Source of the DNA: Crossaster papposus | Lineage: Eukaryota > Echinodermata > Asteroidea > Velatida > Solasteridae | Assembly: GCA_037893245.1 (NCBI GenBank) | Contig: JBAIAA010000441.1 | Location: 1,488,001-1,552,000, forward strand | Reading direction: 5' to 3' | Length of the DNA stretch: 64,000 bases | Part shown: positions 1 to 13,765 of the stretch, piece after piece | Numbering within the stretch: the stretch's first letter is position 1 | How the letters are laid out: the number at the start of each line of letters is the position of its first letter | The notes under the pieces: model-generated | What the model saw: only the letters and a program-made list of their open reading frames with translations | The model's database searches: none | What the model was told of the DNA's origin: nothing | Translations under genes and position numbers: made by a program

Positions 1-523
1 CACCCAATTGCAAGCGAAAGGAAGAAAGTGTAACTTTAAAAAGAAAAGCAGTTAACCTCCTGAGCCAGAAACATATATTTACAAAGAAAAGCAAGTCCAG
101 TCAAATTTCCTTTAACAACAAAAAACTTCTGAGTATTATTGTTTCCCAGGCCTTGCTTTACTTAATCTTTCTGTTTTTGTGATTTCATTACACGGCGGAG
201 TTTTGCGGTGGTTTGTTTGTTGTTGTTTGTTGTGGGTTTTTTTTTTTGGGGGGAAGGGCGATTTTACAGGTTCAACATTACTTCTTTTTACAATTATTTC
301 ATTGGAATTAAACAAAATTAATCCATAGGAAAGGAGAAAATATCCAGAAGAAAACGTTGAAACTTTGTAATAATATATCCATTGAGACGTAAGATGAAGA
401 CAAATTGTTGAATCCGGTGCCATTTTCTAGGGTTTTATTCCCTGTATACACACAATTAAACTTTATCAATGAATGTTTTTCTAACATTTCTGTTTTGTTT
501 CTTTACATGGCTCATCACGCAAG

Positions 524-532
524 TATAATACG
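524..532 (+). CDS. Microexon 1 (YNT), 9 nt
   Basis: The acceptor is acatggctcatcacgcaag (505-523) and the donor is gtaagagt, one base off the array consensus gtaagtgt. The three phase-0 codons read Tyr-Asn-Thr. This is one of eight 'late-AG' cassettes in which the usual ttacag acceptor reads ttacat and the next AG lies 15 nt downstream. The flanks closely match the copies at 22,860 and 25,102, but the exon differs. Use of this exon is inferred. Confidence 0.5.
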
Positions 533-1054
533 GTAAGAGTAAATTCGATTCGCCTTCACTTTTTAACTTCGGAGTTCATATAAGTTTATTTCACGGTTTC
601 GCCATAATCTGGTCGATATTCTGTCACTAATTATGGCATTTACATAATTTCTAAATTCAGAAGAATTTGTTCCTGCCAGGAAGTGACATAGTTGCTTTGA
701 TATTAAATCGTCAATACATGTTAGGAGCCTCTGGGTGCCTTTTTAAGATGCCAAGTGCACCCCCTGGATCCTGTCTTATAGAACGATTATAGAATGCATT
801 AAAACGAATGGTAATGATTTCACTGTCAACCTGTTTTAAAAAGTGTAAATTTAAAAAGGAAAGAAGTTAGCCTCCCCAGCCAGAAATAAATATTTTACAA
901 AGTTTATTTTGCATACCGGTATAAGTGAATAGAACCAACTTTCGTTTTATTGGTTACAATAAAGTTTATTTTTATCGTCAGATAAAAACAATGTATATTC
1001 TTAAAGATGTTTTCTTACTATTGTAATGTTCACCTCTCTTTCATTCCCTTGCAG

Positions 1055-1075
1055 ATGTCAATGAATACTCCTATG
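1055..1075 (+). CDS. Microexon 2 (MSMNTPM), 21 nt
   Basis: The acceptor is tcattcccttgcag and the donor is gtaagtttatgctgtcatta. Seven phase-0 codons read MSMNTPM. Its flanks pair with microexon 21 at 31,164, which has the same ttccttgcag / gtaagtttatg frame but an unrelated peptide. The matching module near 19,080 has lost this exon by deletion. Confidence 0.55.
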
Positions 1076-2225
1076 GTAAGTTTATGCTGTCATTAGAGAG
1101 GTTGAGATTTATATGCATGTGCGTGTATACGTAAGCATACTATCAGTTTACCCAAAAAAAGACACGTTCTCGGTTGTCATCTTAAGCGCATGTGTGTGAT
1201 ATCATGCCTTCAAAACCAAGTTTACGCTAAATGTTAACAACATTTTAAGACGATTGCCTTGGGATACCAACAATAGTATGAAATCAGTTTTGTTATTTTA
1301 TAAATATGCCTTGTAGATTGGCTACCTTGTGGTTTAGCGCTATTGTTCGTCAGTGTCGATCGCTTTCCATTTTGCCGCATACATACCTACGTAGTTCATT
1401 AATCTTAGTCGGATTTGTCATAAAGAGTCAATTTTTCATGGTTTGGCCAGGGTTGGTTCAGATTAGACAACCTGTTCCATTATGGTCATCAAAAAGGAGA
1501 TGAATCACTTTGTTTATCACTCGTGAGAGTTCATAGTGCCAGTGACATATGAATTTATCGGGTTAAACCCTCTCACGTAACCGGTCACTCTTCTAATTAT
1601 CTTCACTTAGTCGTGCGCAATACTATACCAATAAGTCCGGATTTTATAAAGTCTGAAATTCATGCCAAATTTAAACCAGACGTCCAAATTTTGGTCAAAT
1701 GTCCTCTAGGCGATTATGGTATGCAAGTCGTCTCAGTACAGTGCAAATCCCCTCAACTCCTACCTGTACCGTTTGGGAACGTAATGTTGTTCGAAAGTCC
1801 TATAATGATGAGAACAGTCGAAGAACATCGGGCTTATCAAATCAGATGATCTTATGTATTACGCGGATATGTATCTATACGTATTTATCTAATTGTGATC
1901 TCCCTAATATACCTTGTAATACAGTGGGCCTACTTAATATTTTCCTCTGCTTTGTCATTACTCGCTCATTCCCTTCCTATTGATTATTTTACTGAGGTTC
2001 AAATCTTGATTAATCACGACTGTTTACACACAATGTCGCTGGGCGATTAGGAGTTTTCTATCGATAATTATTTCCTCATCTGTTTTAATGAAGTATCAGT
2101 TCAAGACGTAAGATGAAGACAAAGTGTTCAATCCTGTGCCATTTTCTTGATATTTCTTGTCTATATACACACAATTAAACGTTATCAAATAATGTTTTTC
2201 TAACAACTCTTTTATTTGTTTACAG

Positions 2226-2252
2226 GAAGGTTACCGTGATGTGCCATCACAG
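2226..2252 (+). CDS. Microexon 3 (EGYRDVPSQ), 27 nt
   Basis: The acceptor is ttatttgtttacag and the donor is gtaagtgtacatt. Nine phase-0 codons read EGYRDVPSQ. Paralogous cassettes at 27,403 (GGYRGVLLQ) and 20,215 (EVSSP, shortened) share the same upstream intron. The YRDVP core resembles an SH2-type docking site if the segment is cytoplasmic and phosphorylated, which is inference. Confidence 0.65.
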
Positions 2253-3313
2253 GTAAGTGTACATTAAGAAGCCGCGGATCGAAGATTTCCCAAACTGGCC
2301 CGTCAAATGTACTGTAGCTATATAACGGTGAAGGCAAATTGCGGCGCCGAAGGCGGGCCCGCCTGGTGCATTTTCTTGTGATCTAAGGCATATTTGTCTT
2401 GGTTTTGTGGGTGTGTGTGCATCTACCCCTCCCTATCTTGCTCTTGTTTATGTTGCCAGGAAACCAGAATAGCTGCCTTGTTTTTAACTGAAAACTATTT
2501 ATATTTTCCCCTGTCTTTGATAGTCTGTTTTTACTCATAGAAGTTCAGCTACATATGACTTACTTTCGATTCCCTTACATTGAAATTGAATGAGCTGAAA
2601 ACAAACTCAATGTGCTTTTTCCGATATGTTGTTCCTTTTACTCATGATAATATGGGCTGGCCCTCCCTCTCTGATTATAGGAACCCTGTGATAAGCGTGC
2701 GTGCGTATGTATGGGCGTCCAGGGCCGAATTTTTGTCCTAGTCCGTCCGCCCCTGTTTAGGTCCTTTTGCGTACACTAAGAGTAAATAGAATCCACCATC
2801 TAATTATATGATCAATACTCGAATAGAGATAATTTAGGTGTCGTTGATTGCAAGTTGCCATGGGTGTTTTGTTGTGTTCGTTCAGTCGTATTATTATTAA
2901 GGTATTGATTTGTCCACGCTTGTCAAATACGTTTTCCCACTATTCTTTTATTTTGTTTTCTATTCGCATCAAAACATTGGTTTGAGGGGTATCAATGTAG
3001 TTGATATACATGTACTGAGATTCAAAATAACCACAGACTCAGTAAAAATTCTACCAACATCCAACGAATGTCGCTGGGTCAAAATGATCGAGATTATCTT
3101 GATACGACTGTTTATACACAATGTCTCTGGGCGATTAGGAGTTTTCTGTCTAGAATCATTCCCTGATCTGTTTTAATGAAGTATCAGTTGAAAACGTAGG
3201 ATGAATATAAAGTGTTCAGTCCTGTGCCATTTTGTTGATATTTATTTTCTATGTACACACAATTAAACTTTATCAAATAATGTTATTCTCATATCTCTTT
3301 TATTTCTTTACAG

Positions 3314-3334
3314 CCTGCACCCTTGTCGTTCCCG
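3314..3334 (+). CDS. Microexon 4 (PAPLSFP), 21 nt
   Basis: The acceptor is ttatttctttacag and the donor is gtaagtgtacattcgatt. Seven phase-0 codons read PAPLSFP. The downstream intron is very close to those after microexons 13 and 15, whose peptide is SAPWPPR. It belongs to the proline-rich 21-nt class together with LPPIPPP. Confidence 0.65.
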
Positions 3335-5131
3335 GTAAGTGTACATTCGATTCTCCTTCACTTGTTAACTTCGGAGTTCATATAAGTTTATTTCACGGTT
3401 TCGATATTCTGTCACTAATTATGGCATTTACATAATTTCTAAATTCAGAAGAATTTGTTCCTGTCAGGAAGTGACATAGTTGCTTCGATATAAAATCGTC
3501 AATACATGTTAGGAGCCTCTGGGTGCCTTAAGATGCCAAGTACACCCCCTGGATCCTGTCTTGTAGAACGATTATAGAATGCATTAAAACGAATTGTAAA
3601 TATTTCACTGTCAACCTGCTTTAAAGTTGCAACCGAAACATTTTCATGCTGCACGAAAACCTAACATATTTACCGGGAAAAGTCTCTGAAAAGTGGCCGA
3701 ACGATCTTAATTTTTTTCATAACTTTGTGCCATGCCATGTTTGAGTTCTTGTTGCATACAGATATTATTGAATATAGAACCAATTATGTAATACTATTAT
3801 GATCAATACACGATCAATGATTTTGTCAGGAAACCAGACTAGCTGCCTTGTTTTTAACTAAAAACTAGTGTTTCTTTCCCTGTCTTTGATAGTTTGTTTT
3901 TGCTCATAGAGGTTCAGCTACGTATGACTTACTTTCCATTTCCTTCTACTGAAATTGAATGGGCTGAAAACGAACCCAATGTGCTTTTTCCGATATTTTG
4001 TTCCTTTTACTTACGATATTATGGGCTGGCCCCCCCCTCTCTGATTATAGGAACCCTTTGATAAGCGTGCGTTTGTATTGACCGGCAATCGTGGTCGTCG
4101 GACAAAAGAATTGGGAGTCAAACAATGGGTCCACGATTGACAAAACGTCCACGATCTTTTCTCGTGTACAAATCCTATTGCGATCATCCGAAAATGTTAG
4201 AGTATAAACAAAAGAGGGAAGACGGTCGGACAATGCCCCGTCCACGATTGAAGGTCTTTATCAAGATGCAGGCGTGTGTGTGTGTTTTTATGTCATGCCC
4301 TCCAATATTTTGCAGGCCCTCAAATATTTCCTAGATCTTCGAATCTTTCTTAGGTCCCCAAATATTTTGTAGGCCCCCAGATATTTTGTGTCAAAAAATA
4401 GCCTCGAAGCGGACTCGTCATTTCCATCTGAAAACAACATTATTTTTGTAATTTCAGTTGAATTTCTTTTAAAGGACGCAACTCTATGTCTCAATTAGCC
4501 CTCTCAAAAGGTTTTATCTTCGGTGCAACCTTTTGTCATGTAAAAATTACTACTTGTTGTTTTAACCTACCAAGAAGTATACATGTAGATACCATAATAC
4601 TATAGAACAGTCACAATTCACCTCCAGCTATAAATGGACACATTTTGGAGTTTACAAATCACACCGAAGCATTCATAAATCTCCCCATTGCAAGCGAAAG
4701 GAAGAAAGTGTAACTCTAAAAAAGAAAGAAGTTAACCTCCCAAGTCCAGTCAAATTTTTTTCAACGACAAAACTTCTGAATATTACCGTTCCCTCAAAAC
4801 TTGCTTCACTCAATCTTTCTGTTTTCGTGATTTTATTACACGGCGGAGTTTTGCGTTTTTCTTGGATTGCGATTTCACAGGTTTAACTTCTTTATAAAAT
4901 TATGTCATTGGAATAAGAAAAAATCTAGAGAAAAAGAGGAAATATCCAGAAGAAAATGTTGAAACTTTGTAATAGTATATATTTATTGAAACTCAAGATA
5001 AAGACAAAGTGTTGAATAATGTGCCGATTTCTTGGTTTGTATTCCCTTTATAGGCCTACACACAATTAAACTGTATAAATTAATGTTTTTCTAACATCTT
5101 TTTTGTTTCTTTACATGTCTTATTCGGCAAG

Positions 5132-5140
5132 GACGTGGAG
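5132..5140 (+). CDS. Microexon 5 (DVE), 9 nt
   Basis: The acceptor acatgtcttattcggcaag (5113-5131) is a diverged form of the late-AG type, and the donor is gtaagtgtacattcgatt. Three phase-0 codons read Asp-Val-Glu. This is the most diverged acceptor of its class, yet the reading phase is kept. Confidence 0.45.
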
Positions 5141-7011
5141 GTAAGTGTACATTCGATTCGCCTTCACTGTTTAACTTCGAAGTATATTTCGCGGTTTTCC
5201 ATATCTAGTCGGTATACTGTCATCAGTGTGCGATTTTTCTTCGTTAGTTTAAATCTGCCTGACTATTATTGGTTCCATATAAACTCTTACATTGTTGAAG
5301 TCAATTGCAGGACTGCGATATTATTTCTTTTGACTTAATGTCGTGCAAGACCAAACTTCACTTTAAACTACAGTGTTAATAAATGTTACAGAAGTATCAA
5401 GTACACTCATGGATCTTGTCTTGTAAAACGATTATAGAGTGCATAGAAACGAATGGTAATTATTTCACTGTCAATCTGCTCTAAAGTTGCTTTAAAGTTG
5501 CAACCGAAACATTTCCATGCTGCACGAAAACCTAACATATTTACCGGAAAAAGAGTCTGAAGAGTAACCGAACGATCTTCAATTTTTTTTTACGACTTTG
5601 TGTTATGCCATGTTTGAGTTCTCGTTGCATACAGATATGAGTGAATATAGAACCAACTATGTAATACTGTTATGATCAATACACGATCAATTATTTTGTC
5701 AGGAAACCAGACTAGCTGCCTTGTTTTTAACTAAAAACTAGTGTTTTTTCCCCTGTTTTTGCTAGTCTGTTTTTACTCATAGAGGTTCAGCTACGTATGA
5801 CTTACTTTCAATTCCCTTCTACTGAAATTAAATGGGCTGAAAACGAACCCAGTGTGCTTTTCCCGATATTTTGTTGCTTTTACTCACGATATTATGGGCT
5901 GGCCCTCGCTCTCATAAATCACCCAATTGCACGCGAAGGGAAGACAGTGTAACTTTAAAAAGGAAAAAAGTTGTGAACAACAAGGTGTTAACTGATGGAT
6001 GCAGTACACATCCAAAGTCACTTTCCCCCTCTCTGAAAAGGAACTTTAGAGGGAATTGGGGTTGGAGTTATACATGTTTGTGTATAAATGAAGGGGGACA
6101 CTTGAGTGGACCAGAATCCAAATTTGGGGTTGAAAACATTTTCTGAATGCAAGAAAAAATAGTACTTAGCCAAAGTGTTGTTAACTACATGTTTTGTACC
6201 TGAATGTCCACAGTATCGTATCGTGGTGCGTTTTTGTGTAGTGTAATTTCATGTGAGTTTGTTTTTGATTGAAATAGTGGACGTATAAATAAAGAGGACA
6301 ATAGGGTCCCCTATTTCGCCAAGGTCCCCGATTCGGACTTGTGTGCAAATCTTATGGCGATCACCCGAAAACGTTAAAGTACACAAAAGAGGTCTCAATT
6401 AGCCCTCTCAAAAGGTTTTATCTTAAGTTCAACATTTTGTCATGTAACAGTTACTACTTGTTGTTTTAACCTACCAAGAAGTATACATGTAGATACCATA
6501 ATACTATAGAACAGTTACATTTCACCTCCAGCTAATAGACACATTACAAATCAATTTACAAATCACACCGAAGAATTCATAAATCACCCCATTGCAAGCG
6601 AAAGGAAGAAAGTGTAACTTTAAAAAGGAAAGAAGCCCAAGTCCAGTCAAATTTCCTTCAACAACAAAACTTCTGAGTATTACTGTTTCCCCAAGCCTTG
6701 CTTCACTCAATCTTAATGTTTTCGTGATTTTATTACACGGCGGAGTTTTGCGTTTTTTCTTGGAGGACGATTTCACATATTTAACTTCTTTACACAATTA
6801 TGTCATTGGAATTATATAAAAAAATCCAGAGGAAAGGAGAAAATATCCAGAAGAAAACGTTGAAACTTTGTAATAGTATATATTTATTGAGACGTAAGAC
6901 GAAGACAAAGCGTTGAATCCTGTGCCATTTTCTTGGTTTGTATTCCCTTTATATACACTATTAAACTGTATCAATTAATGCGTTTCTATCATCTCTTTTG
7001 TTTCTTTACAG

Positions 7012-7032
7012 CTTCCACCCATACCGCCACCG
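7012..7032 (+). CDS. Microexon 6 (LPPIPPP), tandem unit 1
   Basis: The acceptor is ttgtttctttacag and the donor is gtaagtgtacattcgatt. Seven phase-0 codons read LPPIPPP. The peptide is a short polyproline motif of the kind bound by SH3, WW or EVH1 domains (family knowledge; binding here is inferred). Confidence 0.7.
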
Positions 7033-8694
7033 GTAAGTGTACATTCGATTCGCCTTCACTGTTTAACTTCGGAGTTCATAGAAGTATATATTTCACGGTT
7101 TTGCCATAATTATGTGGTCGAAATACTGTCATCAGTGTATATGCGATTCCAAATAAACTCTTACAGTGTTGAAGTCAATTTTGCACCGAATCATTTCCAT
7201 GCTGCACGAAAACCTAACATATTTACCGGGGGAAAAGAGTCTAAAGAGTGGCAGAACGATCTTCAATTTTTTCACAACTTTGTGCCATGTCATGTTTGAG
7301 TTCTTGTTGCATACAGATATGAGTGAATATAGAACCAACTATGTAATACTATTATGATCAATACACGATCAATTATTTTGTCAGGAAACCAGACTAGCTG
7401 CCTTGTTTGTAACTAAAAACTAGTGTTTTTTCCCCTGTTTTTGCTAGTCTGTTTTTACTCATAGAGGTTCAGCTACGTATGACTTACTTTCAATTCCCTT
7501 CTACTGAAATTAAATGGGCTGAAAACGAACCCAGTGTGCTTTTTCCGATATTTTGTTGCTTTTACTCACGATATTATGGGCTGGCCCTCCCTCTCATAAA
7601 TCACCCAATTGCACGCGAAGGGAAGACAGTGTAACTTTAAAAAGGGAAAAAGTTGTGAACAACAAGGTGTCAACTGATAAATGCAGTACACATCCAAAGT
7701 CACTTTCCCCCTCTCTGAAAAGGAACTTTAGAGGGAATTGGGGTTGGAGTTATACATGTTTGTGTATAAATGAAGGGGGACACTTGAGTGGACCAGAATC
7801 CAAATTTGGGGTTGAAAACATTTTCTGAATGCAAGAAAAAATAGTACTTAGCCAAAGTGTTGTTAACTACATGTTTTGTACCTGAATGTCCACAGTATCG
7901 TATCGTGGTGCGTTTTTGTGTAGTGTAATTTCATGTGAGTTTGTTTTTGATTGAAATAGTGGACGTATAAATAAAGAGGACAATAGGGTCCCCTATTTCG
8001 CCAAGGTCCCCGATTCGGACTCGTGTGCAAATCTTATGGCGATCACCCGAAAACGTTAAAGTACAAACAAAAGAGGTCTCAATTAGCCCTCTCAAAAGGT
8101 TTTATCTTAAGTTCAACATTTTGTCATGTAAAAGTTACTACTTGTTGTTTTAACCTACCAAGAAGTATACATGTAGATACCATAATACTATAGAACTGTT
8201 ACATTTCACCTCCAGCTAATAGACACATTACAAATCAATTTACAAATCACACCGAAGCATTCATAAATCACCCCATTGCAAGCGAAAGGAAGAAAGTGTA
8301 ACTTTAAAAAGGAAAGAAGCCCAAGTCCAGTCAAATTTCCTTCAACAACAAAACTTCTGAGTACTACTGTTTCCCCAAGCCTTGCTTCACTCAATCTTAA
8401 TGTTTTCGTGATTTTATTACACGGCGGAGTTTTGCGTTTTTCTTGGAGGACGATTTCACATATTTAACTTCTTTACACAATTATGTCATTGGAATTATAT
8501 AAAAAAATCCAGAGGAAAGGAGGAAATATCCAGAAGAAAACGTTGAAACTTTGTAATAGTATATATTTATTGAGACGTAAGACGAAGACAAAGCGTTGAA
8601 TCCTGTGCCATTTTCTTGGTTTGTATTCCCTTTATATACACTATTAAACTGTATCAATTAATGCGTTTCTATCATCTCTTTTGTTTCTTTACAG

Positions 8695-8715
8695 CTTCCA
8701 CCCATACCGCCACCG
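8695..8715 (+). CDS. Microexon 7 (LPPIPPP), tandem unit 2
   Basis: Its sequence and both splice sites are identical to the exon 1,683 bp upstream. If spliced to its neighbours it would extend a proline-rich repeat in steps of seven residues. Confidence 0.7.
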
Positions 8716-10377
8716 GTAAGTGTACATTCGATTCGCCTTCACTGTTTAACTTCGGAGTTCATAGAAGTATATATTTCACGGTTTTGCCATAATTATGTGG
8801 TCGAAATACTGTCATCAGTGTATATGCGATTCCAAATAAACTCTTACAGTGTTGAAGTCAATTTTGCACCGAATCATTTCCATGCTGCACGAAAACCTAA
8901 CATATTTACCGGGGGAAAAGAGTCTAAAGAGTGGCAGAACGATCTTCAATTTTTTCACAACTTTGTGCCATGTCATGTTTGAGTTCTTGTTGCATACAGA
9001 TATGAGTGAATATAGAACCAACTATGTAATACTATTATGATCAATACACGATCAATTATTTTGTCAGGAAACCAGACTAGCTGCCTTGTTTGTAACTAAA
9101 AACTAGTGTTTTTTCCCCTGTTTTTGCTAGTCTGTTTTTACTCATAGAGGTTCAGCTACGTATGACTTACTTTCAATTCCCTTCTACTGAAATTAAATGG
9201 GCTGAAAACGAACCCAGTGTGCTTTTTCCGATATTTTGTTGCTTTTACTCACGATATTATGGGCTGGCCCTCCCTCTCATAAATCACCCAATTGCACGCG
9301 AAGGGAAGACAGTGTAACTTTAAAAAGGGAAAAAGTTGTGAACAACAAGGTGTCAACTGATAAATGCAGTACACATCCAAAGTCACTTTCCCCCTCTCTG
9401 AAAAGGAACTTTAGAGGGAATTGGGGTTGGAGTTATACATGTTTGTGTATAAATGAAGGGGGACACTTGAGTGGACCAGAATCCAAATTTGGGGTTGAAA
9501 ACATTTTCTGAATGCAAGAAAAAATAGTACTTAGCCAAAGTGTTGTTAACTACATGTTTTGTACCTGAATGTCCACAGTATCGTATCGTGGTGCGTTTTT
9601 GTGTAGTGTAATTTCATGTGAGTTTGTTTTTGATTGAAATAGTGGACGTATAAATAAAGAGGACAATAGGGTCCCCTATTTCGCCAAGGTCCCCGATTCG
9701 GACTCGTGTGCAAATCTTATGGCGATCACCCGAAAACGTTAAAGTACAAACAAAAGAGGTCTCAATTAGCCCTCTCAAAAGGTTTTATCTTAAGTTCAAC
9801 ATTTTGTCATGTAAAAGTTACTACTTGTTGTTTTAACCTACCAAGAAGTATACATGTAGATACCATAATACTATAGAACAGTTACATTTCACCTCCAGCT
9901 AATAGACACATTACAAATCAATTTACAAATCACACCGAAGCATTCATAAATCACCCCATTGCAAGCGAAAGGAAGAAAGTGTAACTTTAAAAAGGAAAGA
10001 AGCCCAAGTCCAGTCAAATTTCCTTCAACAACAAAACTTCTGAGTACTACTGTTTCCCCAAGCCTTGCTTCACTCAATCTTAATGTTTTCGTGATTTTAT
10101 TACACGGCGGAGTTTTGCGTTTTTCTTGGAGGACGATTTCACATATTTAACTTCTTTACACAATTATGTCATTGGAATTATATAAAAAAATCCAGAGGAA
10201 AGGAGGAAATATCCAGAAGAAAACGTTGAAACTTTGTAATAGTATATATTTATTGAGACGTAAGACGAAGACAAAGCGTTGAATCCTGTGCCATTTTCTT
10301 GGTTTGTATTCCCTTTATATACACTATTAAACTGTATCAATTAATGCGTTTCTATCATCTCTTTTGTTTCTTTACAG

Positions 10378-10398
10378 CTTCCACCCATACCGCCACCG
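10378..10398 (+). CDS. Microexon 8 (LPPIPPP), tandem unit 3
   Basis: This is an identical exon with the same acceptor (tttctttacag) and donor (gtaagtgtac). The spacing to the previous copy is exactly 1,683 bp. Confidence 0.7.
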
Positions 10399-12061
10399 GT
10401 AAGTGTACATTCGATTCGCCTTCACTGTTTAACTTCGGAGTTCATAGAAGTATATATTTCACGGTTTTGCCATAATTATGTGGTCGAAATACTGTCATCA
10501 GTGTATATGCGATTCCAAATAAACTCTTACAGTGTTGAAGTCAATTTTGCACCGAATCATTTCCATGCTGCACGAAAACCTAACATATTTACCGGGGGAA
10601 AAGAGTCTGAAGAGTGGCAGAACGATCTTCAATTTTTTTCACAACTTTGTGCCATGTCATGTTTGAGTTCTTGTTGCATACAGATATGAGTGAATATAGA
10701 ACCAACTATGTAATACTATTATGATCAATACACGATCAATTATTTTGTCAGGAAACCAGACTAGCTGCCTTGTTTGTAACTAAAAACTAGTGTTTTTTCC
10801 CCTGTTTTTGCTAGTCTGTTTTTACTCATAGAGGTTCAGCTACGTATGACTTACTTTCAATTCCCTTCTACTGAAATTAAATGGGCTGAAAACGAACCCA
10901 GTGTGCTTTTTCCGATATTTTGTTGCTTTTACTCACGATATTATGGGCTGGCCCTCCCTCTCATAAATCACCCAATTGCACGCGAAGGGAAGACAGTGTA
11001 ACTTTAAAAAGGAAAAAAGTTGTGAACAACAAGGTGTCAACTGATAGATGCAGTACACATCCAAAGTCACTTTCCCCCTCTCTGAAAAGGAACTTTAGAG
11101 GGAATTGGGGTTGGAGTTATACATGTTTGTGTATAAATGAAGGGGGACACTTGAGTGGACCCGAATCCAAATTTGGGGTTGAAAACATTTTCTGAATGCA
11201 AGAAAAAATAGTACTTAGCCAAAGTGTTGTTAACTACATGTTTTGTACCTGAATGTCCACAGTATCGTATCGTGGTGCGTTTTTGTGTAGTGTAATTTCA
11301 TGTGAGTTTGTTTTTGATTGAAATAGTGGACGTATAAATAAAGAGGACAATAGGGTCCCCTATTTCGCCAAGGTCCCCGATTCGGACTCGTGTGCAAATC
11401 TTATGGCGATCACCCGAAAACGTTAAAGTACAAACAAAAGAGGTCTCAATTAGCCCTCTCAAAAGGTTTTATCTTAAGTTCAACATTTTATCATGTAAAA
11501 GTTACTACTTGTTGTTTTAACCTACCAAGAAGTATACATGTAGATACCATAATACTATAGAACAGTTACATTTCACCTCCAGCTAATAGACACATTACAA
11601 ATCAATTTACAAATCACACCGAAGCATTCATAAATCAGCCCATTGCAAGCGAAAGGAAGAAAGTGTAACTTTAAAAAGGAAAGAAGCCCAAGTCCAGTCA
11701 AATTTCCTTCAACAACAAAACTTCTGAGTATTACTGTTTCCCCAAGCCTTGCTTCACTCAATCTTAATGTTTTCGTGATTTTATTACACGGCGGAGTTTT
11801 GCGTTTTTCTTGGAGGACGATTTCACATATTTAACTTCTTTACACAATTATGTCATTGGAATTATATAAAAAAATCCAGAGGAAAGGAGGAAATATCCAG
11901 AAGAAAACGTTGAAACTTTGTAATAGTATATATTTATTGAGACGTAAGACGAAGACAAAGCGTTGAATCCTGTGCCATTTTCTTGGTTTGTATTCCCTTT
12001 ATATACACTATTAAACTGTATCAATTAATGCGTTTCTATCATCTCTTTTGTTTCTTTACAG

Positions 12062-12082
12062 CTTCCACCCATACCGCCACCG
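12062..12082 (+). CDS. Microexon 9 (LPPIPPP), tandem unit 4
   Basis: The exon and splice sites are identical to the other units. The spacing is 1,684 bp because of a one-base T-run difference in the intervening intron near 10,630. Confidence 0.7.
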
Positions 12083-13744
12083 GTAAGTGTACATTCGATT
12101 CGCCTTCACTGTTTAACTTCGGAGTTCATAGAAGTATATATTTCACGGTTTTGCCATAATTATGTGGTCGAAATACTGTCATCAGTGTATATGCGATTCC
12201 AAATAAACTCTTACAGTGTTGAAGTCAATTTTGCACCGAATCATTTCCATGCTGCACGAAAACCTAACATATTTACCGGGGGAAAAGAGTCTAAAGAGTG
12301 GCAGAACTATCTTCAATTTTTTCACAACTTTGTGCCATGTCATGTTTGAGTTCTTGTTGCATACAGATATGAGTGAATATAGAACCAACTATGTAATACT
12401 ATTATGATCAATACACGATCAATTATTTTGTCAGGAAACCAGACTAGCTGCCTTGTTTGTAACTAAAAACTAGTGTTTTTTCCCCTGTTTTTGCTAGTCT
12501 GTTTTTACTCATAGAGGTTCAGCTACGTATGACTTACTTTCAATTCCCTTCTACTGAAATTAAATGGGCTGAAATCGAACCCAGTGTGCTTTTTCCGATA
12601 TTTTGTTGCTTTTACTCACGATATTATGGGCTGGCCCTCCCTCTCATAAATCACCCAATTGCACGCGAAGGGAAGACAGTGTAACTTTAAAAAGGAAAAA
12701 AGTTGTGAACAACAAGGTGTCAACTGATGGATGCTGTACACATCCAAAGTCACTTTCCCCCTCTCTGAAAAGGAACTTTAGAGGGAATTGGGGTTGGAGT
12801 TATACATGTTTGTGTATAAATGAAGGGGGACACTTGAGTGGACCAGAATCCAAATTTGGGGTTGAAAACATTTTCTGAATGCAAGAAAAAATAGTACTTA
12901 GCCAAAGTGTTGTTAACTACATGTTTTGTACCTGAATGTCCACAGTATCGTATCGTGGTGCGTTTTTGTGTAGTGTAATTTCATGTGAGTTTGTTTTTGA
13001 TTGAAATAGTGGACGTATAAATAAAGAGGACAATAGGGTCCCCTATTTCGCCAAGGTTCCCGATTCGGACTGGTGTGCAAATCTTATGGCGATCACCCGA
13101 AAACGTTAAAGTACAAACAAAAGAGGTCTCAATTAGCCCTCTCAAAAGGTTTTATCTTAAGTTCAACATTTTGTCATGTAAAAGTTACTACTTGTTGTTT
13201 TAACCTACCAAGAAGTATACATGTAGATACCATAATACTATAGAACAGTTACATTTCACCTCCAGCTAATAGACACATTACAAATCAATTTACAAATCAC
13301 ACCGAAGAATTCATAAATCACCCCATTGCAAGCGAAAGGAAGAAAGTGTAACTTTAAAAAGGAAAGAAGCCCAAGTCCAGTCAAATTTCCTTCAACAACA
13401 AAACTTCTGAGTATTACTGTTTCCCCAAGCCTTGCTTCACTCAATCTTAATGTTTTCGTGATTTTATTACACGGCGGAGTTTTGCGTTTTTCTTGGAGGA
13501 CGATTTCACATATTTAACTTCTTTACACAATTATGTCATTGGAATTATATAAAAAAATCCAGAGGAAAGGAGAAAATATCCAGAAGAAAACGTTGAAACT
13601 TTGTAATAGTATATATTTATGGAGACGTAAGACGAAGACAAAGCGTTGAATCCTGTGCCATTTTCTTGGTTTGTATTCCCTTTATATACACTATTAAACT
13701 GTATCAATTAATGCGTTTCTATCATCTCTTTTGTTTCTTTACAG

Positions 13745-13765
13745 CTTCCACCCATACCGCCACCG
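13745..13765 (+). CDS. Microexon 10 (LPPIPPP), tandem unit 5
   Basis: This is the last exon of the five-unit tandem. The upstream intron matches the other units. The downstream intron switches within about 45 bp to the module found after microexon 16 (25,110 onward), marking a recombination or duplication boundary. Confidence 0.7.

Larger units (their letters stand above)
1..5480 (+). repeat. Diverged intronic cassettes carrying microexons 1-5
   Basis: This stretch is a patchwork of related intron modules. Recurrent landmarks are a pyrimidine-rich acceptor ending tttctttacag or acatggctcatcacgcaag, a donor gtaagtgtacattcgattcg, and downstream phrases such as accaactatgtaatactatt and aaaccagactagctgcc. 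The same phrases recur up to about 33.4 kb. Apart from the five microexons I see no coding sequence. The short open frames here do not persist between copies. The block 1,290-2,260 is closely repeated at about 19,280-20,230, and its second half again at 26,740-27,440. Confidence 0.7.

Noticed and set aside
1613-1849. Open frame MRNTIPISPDFIKSEIHAKF and its relatives near 18,388 and 19,528
   Set aside because: The copies drift in frame and end at different places. No splice or domain support; best explained as duplicated intron DNA.
5871-12878. A 91-codon frame beginning MLLLLTILWAGP, repeated five times, and its 61-68-codon companions on both strands
   Set aside because: They are kept only because the 1,683-bp units are nearly identical. 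They lie in introns, overlap on opposite strands, and their counterparts in older cassettes (near 22,340, 23,600 and 30,290) are broken.
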